Shown here one piece after another: positions 1 through 13,648 of a stretch of DNA of 64,000 nucleotides. A program made the position numbers and the translations under genes. Numbering within the stretch: position 1 is the stretch's first letter; each line of letters begins with the position of its first letter. The notes beneath the pieces are model-generated. The model searched no databases, was not told where the DNA came from, and saw nothing but the letters and a program-made list of their open reading frames with translations. This stretch comes from Oryzias latipes (Eukaryota > Chordata > Actinopteri > Beloniformes > Adrianichthyidae): NCBI RefSeq assembly GCF_002234675.1, contig NC_019879.2, positions 23,245,855-23,309,854 of the forward strand. Reading direction: 5' to 3'.

Positions 1-89
1 CTTAAAATAAAACGCTTTAAACTCAAGACGAACTCACTTTATTATTTACATAATTCTGTTTAACATGTTCTCCTCTCTGCTCTGAACAG

Positions 90-3000
90 ATAGCCAGTGA
101 TGAGCCTCCGCCGGAGGGATGCTCTGCCTTTGTTTCCATCCACGGACAACAAAGCTGCAGCACCAAGGACATCAAAAAGCTCCTTAAGGCTGCTGCAGGC
201 AGGTAACATGGAAAACAGCTGGTTTGATTTCTTTTGCAGCCAAAAGCACCAGGAGCAGACAAAGTTTGGTTTCCTTCACTGACTCGAAGCATCTTTTGGA
301 TGTTTGCAGGTCAAAACCATACTTGTACAAGAATGATCACACATATCCAGGAGTCAATAAAAGTGATTTGCCAGTAGTGATTTTGTATGCGGAGATTGGA
401 ACAAAGAAGTTTAGCTCTTTTCATAAAGTGCTGACAGAAAAAGCAGAGGAGGGGAAACTTGTCTATGTGTTGCGGCATTTCTTGGCGGTGAGTTCTCCTT
501 TTTTTCCAGTTTTTTTTTTCTCCCTTCATGACCCTTAGGGTCAAAAACACATCTACATTTATTGTGTTTTTTATAAAGCTGTGTTCACCCTTTAATTGTA
601 GATATTCAGGTATTTTCACAAGTGCTTCTTTGATACTCTGCAGCTGCTGAATTACTTCTGCAGGTCAGCTATACGTACGTCTCACATGGTGTTAGTCTTT
701 CCGCTGTAGAAGCTGCCTTCCCCAGCAGGAGACAAGAGGATGCCCCAGAAACTGTTTGGCAATGAAACAAAACAAAACAAAACCCCAAAAAATCCACTAT
801 TTTGTTCCACCAACGCAAACAGCAGGGAGCTTTTTCCAAATGTTAAATCTTGTGTACAGTTTCTTTTCATTGAGTTTGAAACGAAGTAAGTTTGGTTAAC
901 TTTGCTGTCATCTGGAGTTCCTTAAAATGTGTTCATTTAAAATGAGACCTTTCTTTTCCCAAAGTGAGCTCTTTGCCATCCAAACAGAAACCCATTAAGT
1001 GGTGGGAGGAATCTGCATTCACCAAAACACTGTTTTCTTTTGTTTCTCGGAACATAAAAGATGGAAAATGATGTCAGACTTATTTCATTTTCCCCTCACA
1101 AAGTGAATATTTGTTTCCAAACAGGTTTAACAATTCTGTAATTCAGAATAAACTATTACTAAGTATTACAAGATTTAAAATCACAAAAAAACAATTGGGG
1201 CAATAGGAAGGAGCCAGAGGGGTAAGGGAAGAATTCTGATGTGGCCTGGTGTATCTTCTTTTGCACAAAACAATTTGTCTTTTTTGTTCACCTATCCTGT
1301 TTTTTGAGCAAGTCTTGTCAGAATAAAACAACTAATTCTATATACCGTATTTTCCGGACTATAAGTCGCTCCGGAGTATAAGTCACACCAGCCCAAAAAA
1401 TGCTTTATAAAGTAGAAAAAAACACAGAAAAGTCGCACTGGACTATAAGTCGCATTTTGACGGGAAATTTATCTGACAAAATCTGAGACCAAGAACTAAT
1501 AAGTTCCACAACCTCATATGACACAATCATAGCAAACTGTTTATCTCAAAATTTCACAGTAATTCTTTCTCATATTTATTTATTCCTTTCATGAAGCATC
1601 ATTGGCCAACTAATACTCTGTTTTCATCCTGTATTTGTAGAAACAGTTGTCATTTTTATTGCATTACTGAATCTATGAAATCATTGGAAAATAGAATATT
1701 ATGTTTTTAGCCTTCAAGATCTTACTGGAAAAAAAAGTTTGCTGATTCTCTGAGTCACTTAACATACTCTTAACACTTAACATACCTCATACATCAAATT
1801 GACCCAGGAACATCATCTCTGTTCCTCACAAATGAAGATAACAGGAGGGTTAACAATGTATTTATTTCAATTTATTACTAATATAAGTCGCTGCGGAGTA
1901 TAAGTCGCACCCTTTGCCAAACTATGAAAAAAAGGGCGACTTATAGTCCGTAAAATACGGTATTAATAGAGTAAAATTCACTAATTCTGTAAGGGCCTCT
2001 TTCTTTTTGACGTTGTCTAATTTAAATACCTGCTTTGAACATTTGAACATCTTTGAACCAACCAAAAGTGTTTCACTTGCAGTATTAAAGGATTTGGCCC
2101 TACCAGTGCTCTGGAGGAATTTTTTGTGTTTTTTTTTGTCTTCACTTTTTGGCTTTAATTTGTTATGTTAGATTTTTTATTAAGTTGTAATTAGTAAATT
2201 TCGGTTGAATCTGCTGTTTATATTTGCTGTTTATTTATGAAACTGTTTTTTTTTCCTCCTAAAAATTAATTTGTACTTGAAAAAATGTATAAACAAACAA
2301 AATCAAGTTCAATTCCACAGCTGGTCACCCAACGCCATTTCACTCAAGCAAACCTTTTGTTCAGGAAAGAGTCTGTACATCAGTTATGGTGATTCTCTAC
2401 ATAGTTCTTTTAATCGTTAAAAATCTGGTGTTTTCAACCTTTGCCACCATTTGGCGGTCAATCCGTGGCCCAAAGGTCATCGCCATAATAGTCTTTAATT
2501 TATGTTTGGAGGCACCTGTCAGTTAATGGAGTTTGACAGGTCAAATCTAAAAAAAGAAATGAGAGACCTACCATAATACATGTTTTTTTTATATTACGGA
2601 AAGCTTACATTTGGTGCTGCTGTGATGTTTGATGCTTGGAGTCGATTACCTTAAGATAAATACATTTTCAGCAGACCGGATGTATCTGGAAATTTTTGTG
2701 AGTTTACCGGTGATCAAGAGGTTGAAATGCTGAGACAAGAAAAATGAAGAATAAAGCAGCGAGCAGCATTGAATGGCCCCCGCTGTTTACCGCCCTCTAC
2801 AGTTCCCTACTTTACCCCACCACACCCGCCCACCTTGCCCTTCTACAGCTTTAGCAAACCCCTTGTTCCACTAAAACTCCTTTTTAGGCATTAAATCTTC
2901 ATTTGGCGTCCTTTTCATGCTGTCATACAATGGCGCTACTCTAAAAATGCTTTAAAAACGTATAATGTTTTAAGAGATTACACGCATTAACTCACCATCA

Positions 3001-6000
3001 TCCAAAACATTTAGTTTGCAGAAAAGATATTTCTTTTCATCTTTTATTTTTGTTTATTCTGGTAAAATGTTCATATTTGCACAAATTGGACATTTTTGTT
3101 TTAGAAAAGCCGTTCACTCACTGTAACATATATTTTTGATTCCTTGGAAAGAGTGTCAGCCTCAAAAATGTAATTTTACGTGTCTTAGGCAACCACATCC
3201 ACCAATTAAAGAGATAAACATAATTTTTTAGGAGAGCACCAGGCCTTTTTGTGAATATTTTCAAAAGACTGAAAGAGAAAAGACATGAAAGCCAACATTT
3301 TTTTCCCTTGTTACTGGCACAGGATCCAAAGCCCGCAAAGATGCTTTTATCTGGTTACGGCGTCGAGTTGGCCGTCAAAAGCACAGAATACAAAGCTGTG
3401 GATGACACCAAAGTAAAAGGTCAGTTGGTTACTTTTCAGACTGCGTGTTGAATCCTGCTGTGTTAAAGCCAATTAAACTCAAATCTTTGGCTTTGTAGAT
3501 TCGAAGAGCGGGACAAACGCTGGGGAGGATGATAATGATGAAGTTCAAGGATTCATCTTTAGAACATTAAAGTAAGGCTGTATGTTCATCCCTTGTGTTT
3601 CTCCTCTATAGTATTTATTTTATGGGATTTGATGATAAGAAAATAAAAACACGTTTATGTTGTGCTGTACTGTTTTGTGCCTCACTTAAGGAAATCTCAT
3701 CCTGAGCTCCAGGAGCAGCTTACTGAGCTTCGGAAACATCTCCTGGAGAGCACCAACGACATGGCCCCTCTCAAAGTCTGGGAAATGCAAGGTAGGGACT
3801 TTAGTGCTGATATCAAAACAACAGACGTTTTATTAACTAGTTATAACAAAAATAAATCACACAACAGTTTTTGGAGTGTCACCTTTAGCGTTTAATACAA
3901 AGGTTGTATCCGAATTCCTTCCCTACTCACTGTATAGTGCACTACATAGTGCGTTCTCCATGTTGTAGTGGTGTCCAAATCCACAATTCCAAAATCGAGT
4001 GCCCTAGAAATTTCCCGGAAGCCTTTGCGAAAGACCAGTGTGCATCGATGCTCACTAGATTGGGGAATATAGACCACAATGCATTGCGTCTGAATTTTTT
4101 TTGCCAAATAAACGTATTTAAATGTTTTTTTAAAAATAAAATATAAAGGTTTTTAACTTCAGAAGACAGTGGATTCATAAATGATCATTGCAAAACGCTC
4201 ATATCAAGTAGATTTTAACTTAATCCCAGTTTAAAAAAAAAAGTAGTGAGCATGGTGTCCGAAGTGCTTTTAAAATCCAGTGCACTACATAGACCTGCAC
4301 TATATAGTAGTTTAGTACTTAGGGGTTAGGATGGGAATTCGGACATAGGCTAAATTTAATCTGATGTTTTTACTGGTTTATTTCAGAGCAACAAAAAGTT
4401 TTTACCCACAGCTTTGTTTTTGTGGCTAATCTGGCTTCACTGTTTCATAATCCATGTGCAAATGGGTTGTCCTTAAATTGGAAGACTATGTTCCAACTTG
4501 GGTATTCCTTACATTGTCCTCATTAAAGATGCCTGTTAATCCTGTTAATCGGTTCAGCCTTCCCCTCATTTTTGTATAAGGGGCTCAAAATGTGTTCAGG
4601 CATTTTTTTTAAATGATCACACCCCAGGTTAGGACTGGGAAGAGTTTTTAAGAATATTTCACTTGTTTAGAATTATATAGTCATTTCATACAAATTCTTT
4701 TAAGTAAATTTTTAATAATCCTTTTCTATGAGCTTTTTAAATCCTGGTGGTTTCTTTTCTTCCATTTGTTTTTTTGTCTGTCAAGGGTAAAACTATTAAA
4801 AAATGACATATTTTATATGTTTCTCAACCATGTGAAAGTATTTTTTCCAGTCACAGTGTTAGCTCCATCCTCTGCAAATTCAAGTCATCTAACGTGGATG
4901 TTTAGATGTTAAATGTTGATGAATATTTTCTGTTATTTTTGGAGATTTAAGTTTCCAGGCAGCAGCAAGAATTATGTCCGTCCCAAAGTTTGATTCTTTG
5001 AAGGTCATGAAAGATCTCAGTCAGAACTTCCCAAGCAGAGCAAGGTGAGTTCCTTTGGGTTTCTTAGTTGCGTTTGTCCCTGCTTCAGTCAGTACGGGTC
5101 ACATTGTCCCTCTGTTTTATGCAAGTCTGAATACTTGAACTGACCTTTTCATTTATTAGTTACTGATTCTATCATCAGTGTCATTTCACCTTCAGGTGAA
5201 TAGAACACATTAGAAACAAAAAACAGATTTCATTCTAAAAGTCTAGCTCAAATATATAGAATTATCACAGACTGGTAAATCTGAATGCTTTTCAACAAAA
5301 AAGTTAAATGTATTTTATGGCTTTAGGTGTAAAATAGAATAGACTTTATTGTACGTTAAATTGTGGTAAATTGTTTGGTAAATTTGCTGGCTGATCCCTC
5401 ACAGGGAAACCATGTTCCCTAAACCAGGATCTGGTGCTTTTGGCAGTGTGGGGAAAGGCCAAATTCCTGCATGAAAATAAAACCAGCATCTTTGTGAAGC
5501 TGGTCAGTAGATAAATACAGTATGTTAAATGCTCCGTACATCAAATATATAGAAAAAATGGGGAAAATACAGTGGACCGCAAACATCTGCGTCTTTCCCC
5601 CAGACTAGTCGGGGTCTTCATTTTTCTTAAACCATTGTCTTAATATTGGAGTTTTATTTATTAAGGAACACTCCAGTTGTCGTTGAGTCCAGTTAGAATG
5701 TCTCTAACAAGATTGCTCCACGCAAGAAATTAAGCAGTTGCAATTCTTGAGAAGAGTCTTTATGTGGTCAGTCTTGAAGCATCAACGTATTATGAATTCC
5801 CTTCAAATTTCTGAATTAGCTTTATTTTTTTTCTCATTTTGCATCTTTTTCTATGTTTTTGTCTAATGAACTTTACATTACAGAGCACGAATGCAGCACT
5901 CGTTACCAGCCAGCTTCTTTAAATATCCTGTTGTGTCACAGCCTCTTTGTGCAGGGTTTTAGTTTTTTTTAGTACCAAGTTATAATCAAAAACCTAAAAT

Positions 6001-9000
6001 ATAATATTGCGTAATGAATCCATACAATGTCCTTTTCCCTTTCTAATTTATTTCCTGAAATAAATGTTGAGCAGCACATAGAGTCTACAGAGAAACTTGT
6101 CAGATAGTGATAGGTTTTCTTTTATTGGTTTAAAAACTTACTCCTAACTTGAGAAAATGCTGAGTTAGAGATGCTGCACTGGAGGAAATGACTGCAAACA
6201 CACCATCTTGAGGTTTACAGGGTTTTGGAGATTAAAACTGGCGTTTTACTGTCGGCTGGGGACGTGGTAAAAGCTGATGGTGACTGTACAGGTTTTACTG
6301 TTCCCACAGATCACTGACGAGAGTGGCCGTTACTCTGGAAATGAAGAAGGAAATTGAGGAGAACCAGAAGGTGAGATGTGATAAACAGTGTTCCTAAACT
6401 GCACCCGAGGAGGTATAATAGTTAGCATCTACAAGCTTTATTTGATACAAACGTATCCTTCACCCTTTAAATTATTAAATTATTATCTTCAGAATAATCT
6501 GTTTCCTTTAAAGACCCGCTCCAATCATCTTTTGATCTATTTTCAAACTGTTCCCGGTGGTCTTTAAATAATGATTATGCCGTTCTTAGCCAAAAGAAAA
6601 GAACCTACGTCGTTATCTAGGACGTATAGTTTCTGCAGTGCGACTGGAGAAATTCACCTCTGAGTTGTGGGTGGGACTGTTGGGGTGGAGTAAGCCCACC
6701 TCATTTCCCATCATCCCTTTGTTTACACCCTCTCCCGCTAGCTCATAGCCCCCAAGCTATCTTTATCAGTGGAACAAAAATGGCGATTTGAATGAGGAAT
6801 TACTCAAAAATGCAATTTTGAGTGGATTTTCTTATCTATCATGAGAAAAATGCCTCAAAAACACAATTTTAATTTGAGTGGTTTAAGGAACCTTAACTGA
6901 CTCTTTAAGTTTGTTCTTTCCAGTATCTCAGCGAGTCACTTGGTGTCCATCCTGGCGACGGGGAACTATTTATCAACGGACTGCACATCGATTTGGACAC
7001 TCACAACCCTTTCAGGTAGAAACCCAACAAGAAGGTTGTCTTATTCTACCATCACCATTCCAGAGTTAATATCTACAAAAACAGACTCCTCATTCTGTTT
7101 GCAGCATCTTGGAGATCCTCAGGGGAGAGGCCAAGATTTTGGAGGGTCTTCATAATTTAGAGATTAAAGGAGAACACCAGGGCAAATTCCTGAGTTTGCC
7201 TGTGAACACGGTGGATGACAGCTACGCCTTGGACATCAGGCATCCTGCTATTATGGTGAACCTTATAGCCCTTTAGTCTTCAGGTCTCATTTTTAACTTT
7301 ACAAAAAACACTTTCAGAGAAAAAGCAAAAACAAGATTTAGTCTACTAAAAAACGGCAGTTTTAAGAAGTTGAATTGTTATTTTAAAATTTTAAGCTAGG
7401 AAATATTCTACAAACAAGATTCACAGAGGGTAAGCAATGTGACAAACATAATTCTTTTGTCCTATAATTCTAGCTTTTTTAAATAAATAAAAAACGAATA
7501 TAGAAAAAACCCAGATTGATCATTGTTTTTCTCTATAAATCTAAGATAAATTGTTCCAGGAAGTATTTTTCTCATCAACAATCTCTCCTCATTTTTGTAA
7601 CTTTGTCGGTTTACTCTGATCAATAGCTAGCACTTACATAACGATGTTCTGGTCAAATGACACTTTCATTCCATTCCATTGAGCGCAGGCGCTCGCTTTC
7701 ATTCAGCTGCTTTACAATTGAAGTGCATCAAAATGAAGATACAGGAAGTGCCTTTCATCCAAGCACATTGCTAAATGGCACAACTATTTTCACTAAAAAC
7801 GATTTTCGGGAGACGTTTTGTTGTTTTAAAATAAAAAGTACTGGAGCAAAAATAACTGCTAAGACCAAAATATAAATGGAGGGCACTAGTTTACAACAAG
7901 TATCTTAATAATCGGTGTTCTTACATGCTTTAAGATTTAACATTATGGGATCCAAGTGTAAATATAAATATATATAAATTTCATTTTTATGTAAATTCAA
8001 AAGGTTTTATTTTTGAAGTTAAACTAATTATCTCCAGTATAATATCTTAGTGTATGAATTTAATTTGTTCATAATTTTAATGTTTTTTTAGTGAAACAGA
8101 TTCATATCTATGAAAGCCCATTAAATATATTAATTTGAACCTTTTTAATGAAATGTGATTTTGAGACATTTCTAATAAAACCCTTTTAATGAAATTTCTT
8201 TAGCAAACAATGTGTAAAATCATCTCTTGATCATAAATATTGAAGAAAAGAATGTTGTCCCAGGTGTGTTGTGTTAATGTACAGCTGTGCAGTGACAGTA
8301 CATACCGTAATCGCGACATTTCATTCTGTTTCCAACATTTGCACTTTTGCTTGTTCTTTCATCAGAAGTTAAATACGGTTTATTACATTTTGAACGCTGA
8401 TCATTCTGTCATTTACTTTATTACTATTTTTTTAACTGTTTTTTATTTGTGTTTTTAGTGGATGAATGACATTGAGAATGACCACATCTATCAGAACTGG
8501 CCATCCGGCCTGCAGGAGCTCCTCAGAGCCACGTTTCCTGGTGTCATCCGACAGATTAGACGCAATTTCTTCAATTTGGTGAGCCTCGGTGACCTGAAGG
8601 AAGCCATCGGCAACTGAGGACCAAATTTGACTTCTGGCCTGCTGGATATTTTGCTTCTGATTCTTTGACCCCTCAGTTTGTCTACATGACCGAATTTGAC
8701 TTTAACTTCCAAGATAATCAAGTATCCATTTCTGGTGACCAATATAAGATCTAAAGAGTTTTAGAAATAATTATTTTTGGATTAGATGGAATGTTTTTTG
8801 TTTTTATTGAAGCCACAGACCTCTAAAGTCCCACACAGTCCAGTCCAGCATAAAAAATACTTTAAATATGTATTTTTAATGATACAATTGAAAAAAAATA
8901 AAAGGTATCAAAACACTTTGTAGCACATTTGGTAATGATAATTCTGCTGTTAGGTGCTTTTCCTGGACCCTCTTCAGGAGGAAAGTGTTGAGCTGTTAAA

Positions 9001-12000
9001 GCTAGCTGAGCTTTTCTACAAGCACAAGATCCCCTTGAGGTATGTTCTTTCATTTTTCTCCACAACGCCATCGATGTTTATACAGTCCACTCTGCATTTA
9101 TAATATTTACCAAGCAGCGATTCTCATTTCAGCTGCATCCTGTTTTTGTTTTTGTTTCGTTTTTGTTCATGTTTCTGCAGAATTGGATTTGTGTTTGTTG
9201 TCAACCCCAGAGATGATATCGATGGCTTCTCAGACGCAGGAGTTGGATTTTACCGGCTCCTGAATTACATCGCAGACGAATATGATGTACCCCAGGCTGT
9301 GATGTCTATGATCTCAGTATGTACACCACACATAAATCACATCCTCGACAAAAGGTTTCTAGTCCGCTCGAGTCTCTGTGTGCCTGGAGAGACTATTGCT
9401 TTATTTGGCCGGGTTATATCCTACAGCTGGATACATCTTTTTTGATTAGATGACAAAATAGGATCTTACCTCTGCTGTTGGCTTTTAAAAAATAAGGTAG
9501 AGAATTACTGACTTACATGGTTGATATTCAAATTTGATCCGACTCTCTTACAGCTGTACAGCAAAATGGATGTGGGGGGGACATTGTCTGCTGGCACAAT
9601 CTCTGCTTACCTGAAGAGAAAATATCCAAAAGCCAATCCTGAAAATATTCCAGGAGCAGAATCAGAGTATGACTATAAAAGGAAGGTGAGTTAAAAACAT
9701 ATTTAGGATAACGAATGATTTAACCAGTTATGTAGAAACAGTAACATCCTGGTGTTTGACATACACTTCATTTGCTTCAGGACGGAGCACTCTTTTACAA
9801 AAAGAGTGGCTTGGACGCCCTGCCCCTTGCTTTATTTAATGGAATACCCCTAAACCCTGATGAGATGGACCCAGAGGAGCTGGAGACCATTATTTTGCAG
9901 CGCATAATGGACTCCACCACCGCATTCCAGAGGGCTGTCTTTGTGGTACGACTGAATTTTCATATTCAATTATCAAAAGTACTTTAAAATGTGAGGAAGA
10001 ACCCTTAGATTAAAAGATGCTGCAGATAAACTGACCCCAGCTAGATGTTAATGTTGCTTTTCTCATGCCATTGCTGGGACTTAGACTTATTATTTTGCAG
10101 TGACATTTTTTGTTTATTTTATTTCTATTCTAATGTACGACAGAGTTTTAGGGCCAAAAAAAAAAGTAAAATCACAAGATTTAAAGTCGTAAATTTACGA
10201 GAAAAAAACTCGAAAATGTACGAGAAAAAAACTCGTAATTTTTACAAGATTAAAGTGGAAGTGAGCATACAGAGCAGCAAGTGAACGCCGCGCAGCAGCA
10301 GAGCAGACCGACTAAACTCAGAATGTTTATTGATAACGTTCCAAATGTTTGGAAGCTCATTTGCTTGATTTACGATTAATTAATGTTTTATTTATTGATG
10401 GGTAGTTTGCAGGACCTCTGCAGCCCGTTGATGAAGCTGTCCACTTGAATCCTTTCTTCCTCCACCAAAGACCAGATCTCTATGTTTGTGTGACGCTTCC
10501 ATCTGAGGAGGAGCACTTTTTTGGCATTTTCAACGTTCGAAAGCTTATATAACAGACTATTTTCATTCCTCTTTATTGTTTTATGTTAAAACGGGATGTT
10601 TCACCTGGAGGGGGCGTATGCAACACTGTTTACTTCCGCATTGGTGTTCGGATGACAGGTTCATGACGTAAGGTGACAAATGAACTTCAGGTTATGTGAA
10701 TGAAACGGAGAATAAAGGCTGCAGCAGTCCTCTACTCCCAAATGTGTCTCTGAGCTCCTTATTTTACATAAGAAACTCCGCTTTACTGACACCGAACCCC
10801 AGAAAGCCGGCTTTACTGACAAAAATCTGATTTTGAGTAGCCAAGAGTTTCAGAATCTCTTTTGTTTTTTAAACAAATCCTGAAATAAAGCTTCACAAAA
10901 TGCTCCACATATTTCATCATCATGAAGGGGGGTCTAAGGGCAGGGATGTCCAGTTTGGCTTAGTCAGTTTGTTATTCAATTTAGTATTTTCCTATTAAAT
11001 TCTATGTAGTCATGATCCTTTTTATTTTTATGTTTAACTTTTTCAATTACCTATACGAAAGCCCATTGAGACGACTGTTGTTGTGAATTTGGGCTATACA
11101 AATAAAATTGAATTGAATTGAATTGAATCTTCAAGCTAGGCTCCGATAAACGGAAAACTTTGTGGTGTTTTTTCCTCGTAATTTAATTTTTTTAATTATT
11201 TAATAGTTATGACTTTCTTTTCATAAATTTACGATTTAAAAGTTGTATTTTATAAAAAATGTTTTTTTTGTGAACTGGCCCTAAAACGCCGTCGTACTAA
11301 TGCAATATATGACTTTTTTTTCTTTTTTGTCTTTAGTTTTCCTCAATATTTTGTTTTGCAAAAGCAAAATTTGTGCTCCCCTTAAAGAGATGTATGTGGA
11401 GCACATTTGTTTCTCAACCTTTCAGGGCCAGTTAACTGAAGGTTTGGATGTGGTGGACTACCTGATGGAACAGCCCAACGTGGTTCCCAGGATGAATCCA
11501 CTCATTTTAAGCACGGACCGAAAATATCTCGACTTCACAGGCAGGCCAGGTGAGTGGTCGGCTCTTCGCTGTCTTTACGCTCTGTTTTAGTTCATGTCTT
11601 GTAATATATTGCTGTGGTTTACCGTACTCTAGTTGTTGATGATTGGAACGACACAAGTATGTTTTCATTCATGGACTCCAGAGACAGAACAGCTGTGATG
11701 GCCAAGAGAATGAAGTATTTCACAAAGACAGGTAAGAAGCAGTTCAACCTAAATATTGATGGACATGCAGGACTATCACCATCCTCCTCTACATTTTTAT
11801 TCATTTATGAAACATAGGAATTTGTTTGAAACTAACTTGTTACAGTAACACTGAAATAGTTTATTTTCAGTTACAAAACAGGTTTAAAAACACTCATTAA
11901 AAGACAGGATTTGGACTCAAAAATTACAGACCGAAAAAAAAAAAACTCCCCAAACCTGACCTTTCCTAATTCCTACCATAAATAACTGTTGTTCACCAAT

Positions 12001-13648
12001 AACAGGAGAAAAATCCACCCTTCCCCGTTTCTCCATAGCTGTGTTGTGGGGGCAGCAGTCTCACCACATGCCCAGACCTTCCTCTCCACAGAGAGGAGGG
12101 CACTTAAGCCACACGTGGCTCTCTGGAGATGTGAAGGAGCAGCGGCTTTACTCCTCCCAGGTGACTAAGCTCCGCCCCCTATCTCAAAGGGAGGGCTCAG
12201 CCACTCTGCAGAACAAACTCATATCAGCTGCTTGTATAATGGGTTTGCTCCTTATTAAGGGAGAGGGCCTCCATATTTCCAGAGAACCTCCCACACAGAA
12301 CTTTGGAAGGGACATTTATTCCAATTTCATGACTCACAGATGCATCGGATGGATAAAACCTCGAGCAGTCTGTGCAAGGTGTGGAGCTGATCTGCTAATA
12401 TTTGGTATTTACTGTGTGCCATTTCCTTATTCATTTTCCAGGTCCGACTAAGTGTACAGAGAAATAAAAGGAAAGTTATGATCAGAAATACCTGGCCTAA
12501 CAGATTACAGTTGCTAAGTAAAGATCATCACAGCTGAATGTACTGCAGACTGTTACAGAAAAAGACAAGTTTCAGTAATGATAGTAAGTAGTAAGGACAC
12601 GTGTTCTCTTGTTTGGCCACTTTATTCCATTTCTGACACCACCTCCTGCAGGATGAACCACCATATCTGACATCACACCTGACTTTAAACAGTTCTTACA
12701 CCAACATGAATGCCAGCTGCTTTTGCAGACACCACATCCACCTACATCTGTATCTTTGAATGATTCCAACTTTGGGGCAAAGCAGAACTTCATAAGTGAG
12801 AAAAGCAAATCCAACTCCTGATATTTCCAATCGACGTGGACGCAAAATTCTGTGATTTTTCTGGCTTTTGAAAATAAGATACGAAACTTAATAAAAATCA
12901 AAGTTCTTGTCAGTAGAAAACTTTTTTTCCTTCTTCTTCAGATGAGGATGGTATGACTGCTGTGAGCATTTGGATAGTTGGAGATTTTGAAAAGGTTCCA
13001 GGAAGAAAATTATTGCTTAACGCTCTTAAACACGTGGTGAGTAAAGTCACGACACATGGTACAATTCCTTGTATCTTGTGGGCAAACCATAAAATACATT
13101 ATTTTAGAATTTACTGCTCCTGTAGGAAATACCACAGGATTCTTGTACTTTTAAGACACAAATTATGTTCCAGAGGATTTTGGCTAAAATGAAAAGTTTG
13201 GATGTAGACTGAACAGGAAGTAAATCCTAAATTACAGTTTTAAGAGTAAAATACTTGTGACAATGTGCTGAAGGTTTAGATGTCATTCAGTGAAAATCAA
13301 CACTTTTGATAAGAGCTGGAGCATTTTTTTACTCCTAGACAATCAAGGTCTACAGGTGATTGTGCTCATGTCTGGTCTCTGAAGATCTGGGAGTGTGTGA
13401 TACCACTGTGACTGATGCGATCGCTGTGTCTGTGTCAGCAGAGGGCCAGCCCCGGCATGCGCTTGGGGGTGATAGATAACCCCAGTGGAAAACCCTCTGA
13501 AGATAACACGGTGCTGTACAGGGCAGTCTGGGCTTCTCTCCTCACCCAGAAGAATAAGGCTGCTGCAGAGTTTGTGCAAAAACTCCTGAAAGAAGAGAGC
13601 ATTCAGCTTCTCCAGCAGAAAACTAAGATTAAAGACTTACTGATGCAG
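90..13648 (+). CDS. uggt2: UGGT2 exon block 1: thioredoxin-like sensor region
   Basis: Coding exons read here: 90-202, 310-487, 3323-3419, 3499-3571, 3691-3791, 4945-5044, 6310-6370, 6924-7015, 7105-7255, 8459-8578, 8954-9039, 9181-9316, 9554-9685, 9781-9945, 11426-11549, 11633-11731, 12942-13036 and 13439-13648. They encode the tandem thioredoxin-like domains that sense misfolded substrate. Recognisable family segments are [21 protein letters not shown] in exon 2, [18 protein letters not shown] in exon 3, [13 protein letters not shown] in exon 8 and [15 protein letters not shown] in exon 12. Boundaries were fixed by AG/GT sites and phase, and each junction gives an open frame. Exon 18 (13439) could begin a few bases later because the acceptor lies in a CAGCAG repeat. 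Confidence 0.88.

Noticed and set aside
12041..12451. 136-codon open frame on the plus strand
   Set aside because: The sequence matches the landmark order of a fish LINE on the other strand, so the frame is accidental.
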